NCBI RefSeq assembly: GCF_004798705.1
Contig: NZ_CP039290.1
Location: 2,604,001 to 2,668,000, forward strand
Direction: 5' to 3'
DNA: 64,000 nucleotides
From: Arthrobacter sp. PAMC25564
GTDB taxonomy: Bacteria > Actinomycetota > Actinomycetes > Actinomycetales > Micrococcaceae
A program made the translations under genes and the position numbers. The stretch's first letter is position 1, and the number at the start of each line of letters is the position of its first letter. The notes below the pieces were generated by a model. That model did not search any database and was not told where the DNA came from. It saw only the letters and a list, made by a program, of their open reading frames with translations. Shown here piece by piece: positions 60,520 through 64,000 of this stretch.

Positions 60520-61257
60520 TCAGCCCAGAGGGATGTTTGCTATGAATTCCTTGAGGAGGGCCTGTTGGGCGAGGTCCGAAGCTACGGTGTCCTCGGGGTG
60601 CCACTGCACCGCATGGATCCAGAACTGGGCTCCCTGAAGTTCCAGTGCTTCGATGGTGCCGTCGTCGGCCCAGGCCGTGGCGAGCAGGCCCTTCCCGAGG
60701 TTCCTGACGGCCTGGTGGTGATAGCAGGAGACCTGGGGGTTTCGGGCGATCGATGACGTCAACGAGCTGGCATCGTCGAGAGTAATAGTGTGGATCTGGT
60801 TCATGTGGGGGGTGGGAAGGTGCTGTTCCAGATCGCCGCCCAGGGACACATTCAAGATCTGCATGCCGCGGCAAACGGCGAGGGTGGGCACCTTATTTTC
60901 CACCACGTACCGGGCAACGGCGAGATCAAACACGTCCTGCAGGTCGTCCCCGGCGTCGGACTCGGCATGGTCTTCTTGCCCGTAGCGCCAGGCGGCTATA
61001 TCCCCGCCTCCCGGAAGCAGTACCGCGTCAGCGAAATCCAGCCGCTGCGACACCTCCTCATAGAGTGCGCCTTCTGACGTTCCGGGATCTGCGACCGGAA
61101 GTATGGTGACCGGCTCGCCTCCGGCCTCGTAGACGCCCTTGATGAGTGCGTGAGCGTTGACCAGTGCCTTGTACCTCAGCGCAGAGGCGCTCTCGGAAAA
61201 TCGGCCCGGTACGGCAATCAGGGGTCTGCGCCGCTGTGTCTCCATTTTCCTGTCCAT
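60520..61257 (-). CDS. Gamma-glutamyl-gamma-aminobutyrate hydrolase-like (PuuD, peptidase C26)
   Basis: 245 residues, class I glutamine amidotransferase-like hydrolase. The nucleophile elbow is VCRGMQILNVSLGG, the catalytic His/Glu pair lies in HAVQWHPED, and VLLPGGGDIA is the usual first loop. PuuD-type enzymes free omega-amino acids from their gamma-glutamyl conjugates. It is the last gene of a minus-strand group with a second amidotransferase and a glutamine synthetase-like gene, and ends close to the P450 operon. It would release GABA or a homologue for the aminotransferase at 55410. Confidence 0.9.
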   Translation of the reverse strand: MDRKMETQRRRPLIAVPGRFSESASALRYKALVNAHALIKGVYEAGGEPVTILPVADPGTSEGALYEEVSQRLDFADAVLLPGGGDIAAWRYGQEDHAESDAGDDLQDVFDLAVARYVVENKVPTLAVCRGMQILNVSLGGDLEQHLPTPHMNQIHTITLDDASSLTSSIARNPQVSCYHHQAVRNLGKGLLATAWADDGTIEALELQGAQFWIHAVQWHPEDTVASDLAQQALLKEFIANIPLG

Positions 61258-61342
61258 TCTAAAATTTTGGGTGCTCCGCGCACCGGTCGGTAACTGTCTG
61301 TTTGGTCCTTCAGCCCAGAACGCGGGCTTTTGGCACCAGGAA

Positions 61343-62056
61343 TTACTGTGCGTTTAGGAACCAATCCAGCAGTTCCCTGGTGTTACGTTCAGCAGCCGGC
61401 TCGTGCGCGGCCCACCCGCGTCGGAAGTCGTTGATGGGGAGAATCCCCTCCAACTCGTGGCCGCCGATTCTGATCCATTCCTCCATAAGTTCCGCGTCGG
61501 CCTCCGGGTGGAACTGAACTCCGATGGAGCGGCCGCTCTGGAAGACCTGCGGAGCGACGGCGGTCCTGGCCAGCACGTCAATATGGTCGGGCAGTTCGAC
61601 CTTGTCGCTGTGCCAGGAAAACCATGGACCGGGCGCTATCGGACAGGTGTGTCCGGGTTCGAATGTGATCAGCCCCGCTTCGGTCCTGTCGGCGCGCACA
61701 GTGCGCCCGCCCAGGCTCTCGGCAAGCAGTTGGGCGCCAAAGCAGATGCCAAGGTATGGGGTCCCTTGCTGGTGGAGCATCGAGATGTACTGGATCTCCC
61801 GGGTTATCCAGTCCTCTGAAATCTCGTAAATATGGCTGAAGGAGCCGAAAGCAATGACGGCGTCGAAGTCGCCGGGAGCAGGGAAACGGGGGTCGATTGT
61901 CCGTGTGCCGTCCTCGTTGATGGAGAACACTTCGTGCGTGTGGATGGCATGGCCGGCCTCGAGCAGCGCCTGCCCGACGATGCCGGTGTCGGTGGAGGAC
62001 GTCTGCTCGTGCGTGATGAGGAGTATGGTCTTCGAATTGGAAGTCATGACTCCCAT
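61343..62056 (-). CDS. Type 1 glutamine amidotransferase-like hydrolase
   Basis: 237 residues. The nucleophile Cys is in YLGICFGAQLLAESLGG and the His/Glu pair in IGVQFHPEAD. It resembles GMP synthase-like amidotransferase domain proteins that stand alone in catabolic clusters. The start ATG at 62056 overlaps the stop of the glutamine synthetase-like gene (TGATG); an internal ATG at 62047 is possible. It may hydrolyse a gamma-glutamyl amide or supply ammonia. It sits between the PuuA-like and PuuD-like genes, which argues for the gamma-glutamyl-amine pathway. Confidence 0.88.
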   Translation of the reverse strand: MGVMTSNSKTILLITHEQTSSTDTGIVGQALLEAGHAIHTHEVFSINEDGTRTIDPRFPAPGDFDAVIAFGSFSHIYEISEDWITREIQYISMLHQQGTPYLGICFGAQLLAESLGGRTVRADRTEAGLITFEPGHTCPIAPGPWFSWHSDKVELPDHIDVLARTAVAPQVFQSGRSIGVQFHPEADAELMEEWIRIGGHELEGILPINDFRRGWAAHEPAAERNTRELLDWFLNAQ

Positions 62057-63399
62057 CAGAGAATGTCGTGGTAGCGGTTGAACTCCCAGTCCGTGACGTG
62101 GGCAGCGAAGGCAGCCAACTCGACCCTCTGCATCGCGCAGTACGTGTCCACGAAGATTCCGCCGAAAGCTGCCTTGGCGAACGGGCTGCCGGAGAACGTG
62201 TTCACGGCCTCAGCCAGTGTTGAGGCCACCCTCCGAAGAGAGGGATCACTATGGGGATCACCGGACGAAATGGGCTGCAAAGGCAGATCATTCCGCAGCC
62301 CGTCCAGGCCCGCGCGGAGGTAGCCCTGGGCCACCAAGTAGGGATTTGCGTCCGCGGCGGCCCAGCGCACTTCAAGGCGCGTTCCTGGACCGGCGTTGGT
62401 AATACACCGGACACCAACCATGCGGTTGTCCAGGCCCCAGCACACCTGGGTCGGGGAGAATGAGTAGTCCACGATGCGCTTGTAATCGTTGACCGTCGGA
62501 AGCGCGATCGCCTGAAGCTCCAGCTGATGCGCCACAAGCCCGCTCAGGTAGCGGCGCATGACATCCGAGTGCACCTGGCCTTCAACATCTTTCGTCGAGA
62601 ACACATTGATTCCGTCGCTGTTCCACAGGCTTTGATGCACGTGGAGTCCGCTGCCGGCGCCCCCGTTGATGGGTTTAGCCATGAATGTGGCGTTGAGCCC
62701 ATGTTGCCGCGCCACCTGCCGCACGATGTGGCGGAAGAGAATCGTGTTATCCAGCATCGTGATTGCATCGCCGTATTTCAGGTTGATCTCAACCTGGGAC
62801 TGACCGTATTCGACGTTGCTGGCCTCGACCGTGATCCCGGACGCCGTGAGCGCGGCACGGATTGCACCGACCACCGGTTCAAGTTCATTTGCCCGGTCCA
62901 AGGAATAGCAGAAGGACTTGTCCGAAATGGGCTTCCAGTCGCTGGTGAACAGATGGAATTCCAGTTCCGTGGCCATGTCCACTCGGTAGCCCATGGCCTC
63001 AAACTCCTTGAGCGTATCCTTCACCATGCCCCGCCCATCCATGGCGATACGCTCACCGGTCTTGGGATCGCGCATGTCGCACATGACCGTCGCCATGCCC
63101 TTTGTCCATCCGGCCACCCGGAACGTAGGAAGATCGGGCACGGCATGCATGTCCGGATATTCGCTGTCCTCGGGCGCCCACGGCGTCGGGTGAATATCAC
63201 TGCGCATGTCCCAGGAGAACGCCACCTGCGCGATGCAGAATCCGGCTCCAGTCAAAAACTGTTCCAAGGGAAGCATCTTGCCGCGCGGCAATCCCCACGT
63301 GTCTGTGAAGACGCATTCAACGGTGTGGATGCCGTTTTCCTCCGCGATCCTTGCACAGTCCTCCAAGGTTGACGGCGATGTCAAAGCGATGGGGTTCAT
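62056..63399 (-). CDS. Glutamine synthetase-like gamma-glutamyl-amine (polyamine) synthetase
   Basis: 447 residues of the glutamine synthetase superfamily. TVECVFTDTWGLPRGKML is the N-terminal domain; the metal and ATP sites show TELEFHLF, VEYGQSQVEINLKYGDA, NGGAGSGLHVHQSLW and WGLDNRMVGVRC with the arginines. The lack of the adenylylation tyrosine loop and the short form are typical of PuuA/GlnA3-like enzymes that link glutamate to amines (putrescine, isopropylamine and others). It is the first gene of a minus-strand group with two amidotransferases. The GTATAC site at 63465 lies upstream, in the divergent region with the alcohol dehydrogenase. Confidence 0.9.
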   Translation of the reverse strand: MNPIALTSPSTLEDCARIAEENGIHTVECVFTDTWGLPRGKMLPLEQFLTGAGFCIAQVAFSWDMRSDIHPTPWAPEDSEYPDMHAVPDLPTFRVAGWTKGMATVMCDMRDPKTGERIAMDGRGMVKDTLKEFEAMGYRVDMATELEFHLFTSDWKPISDKSFCYSLDRANELEPVVGAIRAALTASGITVEASNVEYGQSQVEINLKYGDAITMLDNTILFRHIVRQVARQHGLNATFMAKPINGGAGSGLHVHQSLWNSDGINVFSTKDVEGQVHSDVMRRYLSGLVAHQLELQAIALPTVNDYKRIVDYSFSPTQVCWGLDNRMVGVRCITNAGPGTRLEVRWAAADANPYLVAQGYLRAGLDGLRNDLPLQPISSGDPHSDPSLRRVASTLAEAVNTFSGSPFAKAAFGGIFVDTYCAMQRVELAAFAAHVTDWEFNRYHDIL

Positions 63400-63433
63400 G
63401 AGGTTCCTCGATCTCTCACTAGATATTCGATAT

Positions 63434-63477
63434 TTGATCAGTGTAATCTAAGTCACTAGGTAGCGTATCCCGTATAC
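63434..63477 (+). promoter_or_regulatory. Alcohol dehydrogenase promoter and GTATAC-type operator
   Basis: TTGATC (63434-63439) and TAGGTA (63457-63462) are 17 nt apart. The operator-like GTATCC-C-GTATAC (63465-63477) covers the expected transcription start. It has one mismatch from GTATAC-N-GTATAC. It may also act on the divergent glutamine synthetase-like gene. Confidence 0.6.
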
Positions 63478-63498
63478 CAAATATGAACGGAGATCCCC

Positions 63499-64000
63499 TT
63501 GAAAGCAATAGTCGTGAGCAAGCCTCATTCCCCCCTGGAACTGGTGGACCGGGAGATCCCGGTTCCGCTTGGGCCGGAGGAGGAAGTGATCCGGGTTCTG
63601 GCTTGCGGAGTCTGCCATTCCGACCTGCACGTAGCTGATGGTGATTTCGGCGGACCCTACCCTGTGGTGCTGGGACACGAAGTGGTGGGAGAACACCCTG
63701 AATTGGGTCGCGTCCTGCTCTACGCACCGTGGGGCTGTGGCTTGCCGGAGTGCCGTCAGTGCTCATCGGGGTTGGAAATGATCTGCCCGAACGGCCGTGA
63801 AGCGGGCATCGTCTCCGACGGCGGCTATAGCGAATACATGCGGGTCCCCAAACGCGACTACCTCATCCCCATTGGAGATATGGATCCGGCTTCCGCGGCA
63901 CCGCTGGCCTGCGGCGGCCTGACAGCCTTCCGCGCGGTCAAGCGGGCGCTGCCCCACCTGCAGGGCAAGAACTCCAGAGCGATCGTCATAGGAGCAGGCG
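63499..64000 (+). CDS. Zinc-dependent alcohol dehydrogenase, cut by the window end
   Basis: The first 167 codons, from a TTG at 63499 with GGAGAT upstream; no better start exists. Catalytic zinc ligands are in ACGVCHSDLHVADG (Cys) and LGHEVVGE (His, Glu), and the structural zinc Cys cluster in GCGLPECRQCSSGLEMIC. GGLTAFRAVKRAL and the beginning of the NAD motif (IVIGAG) follow. Between GHEVVGE and LLYAPWGCG the loop is shorter than in usual family members (about 10 residues, HPELGRV, instead of a longer VGxGVxxFKVGDRV-type stretch). It presumably handles the alcohol/aldehyde made in the amine regulon. Confidence 0.88.
   Translation, partial: MKAIVVSKPHSPLELVDREIPVPLGPEEEVIRVLACGVCHSDLHVADGDFGGPYPVVLGHEVVGEHPELGRVLLYAPWGCGLPECRQCSSGLEMICPNGREAGIVSDGGYSEYMRVPKRDYLIPIGDMDPASAAPLACGGLTAFRAVKRALPHLQGKNSRAIVIGAG

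Overview
The window looks like a chromosomal segment of a high-GC actinobacterium close to Arthrobacter, Pseudarthrobacter or Paenarthrobacter. The base for this is the GC-rich codon use, a short actinobacterial cytochrome c oxidase subunit III (ctaE) next to trpD, many GTG starts and ATGA start/stop overlaps, and very many regulated catabolic operons. It starts with housekeeping genes (ctaE, trpD, an Lrp-type sensor domain, a DUF3054 membrane protein, a VOC protein and an EF-G-like GTPase; 1-5568) and then becomes accessory catabolic DNA.

Region A (5671-18265) is the most striking. Six genes on the minus strand (13744 down to 6533) encode a biotin carboxyl carrier protein, a biotin carboxylase, a pyruvate-carboxylase-type carboxyltransferase, a HAD phosphatase and two proteins that together form a split PEP-synthase-like phosphotransferase without the pyruvate/PEP barrel, the layout of phenylphosphate synthase. 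The first five overlap by ATGA. A transporter and an acetoacetyl-CoA-synthetase-like ligase follow on the other strand, and two paralogous IclR regulators flank the operon. A 17-bp IclR-type operator candidate occurs four times. The carboxyltransferase has lost the arginine that binds the pyruvate carboxylate. I infer a ketone pathway: ketone to enol phosphate, biotin-dependent carboxylation to a beta-keto acid, then CoA activation. I know of no characterised system with this composition.

Region B (18309-23729) holds a MarR-controlled short-chain dehydrogenase/MFS operon, an FUSC membrane protein carrying the same 19-bp operator, a Nudix hydrolase and a degenerate EAL protein. Region C (23976-28458) is decayed: GntR and amidohydrolase remnants, a broken transposase, a polysaccharide deacetylase and a TnsA-like fragment. 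Region D (28485-38566) is a sugar operon with a CUT1 ABC importer without ATPase, two Gfo/Idh/MocA oxidoreductases, two TIM-barrel isomerase/epimerases, a zinc alcohol dehydrogenase and a divergent ROK regulator. It is followed by an unexplained array of nine 19-bp repeats (38769-39210) and a bioF remnant.

Region E (40404-45663) is an acyl-CoA dehydrogenase / MaoC hydratase / CitE-like lyase / class III CoA-transferase locus with a GntR regulator, probably for a branched dicarboxylic acid. Region F (46265-64000) contains scattered operons joined by a shared operator, GTATAC-N-GTATAC: a cytoplasmic HtaA-domain protein with an FprA-type reductase and a flavodoxin; GABA-type aminotransferase and aldehyde dehydrogenase; cytochrome P450 and a second aldehyde dehydrogenase; gamma-glutamyl-amine synthetase and hydrolases; and an alcohol dehydrogenase cut by the window end. 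Together they suggest P450-initiated amine breakdown through GABA-like intermediates. Within this region an IS1380-type transposase gene is interrupted directly after its start codon by a group II intron with a full-length maturase.
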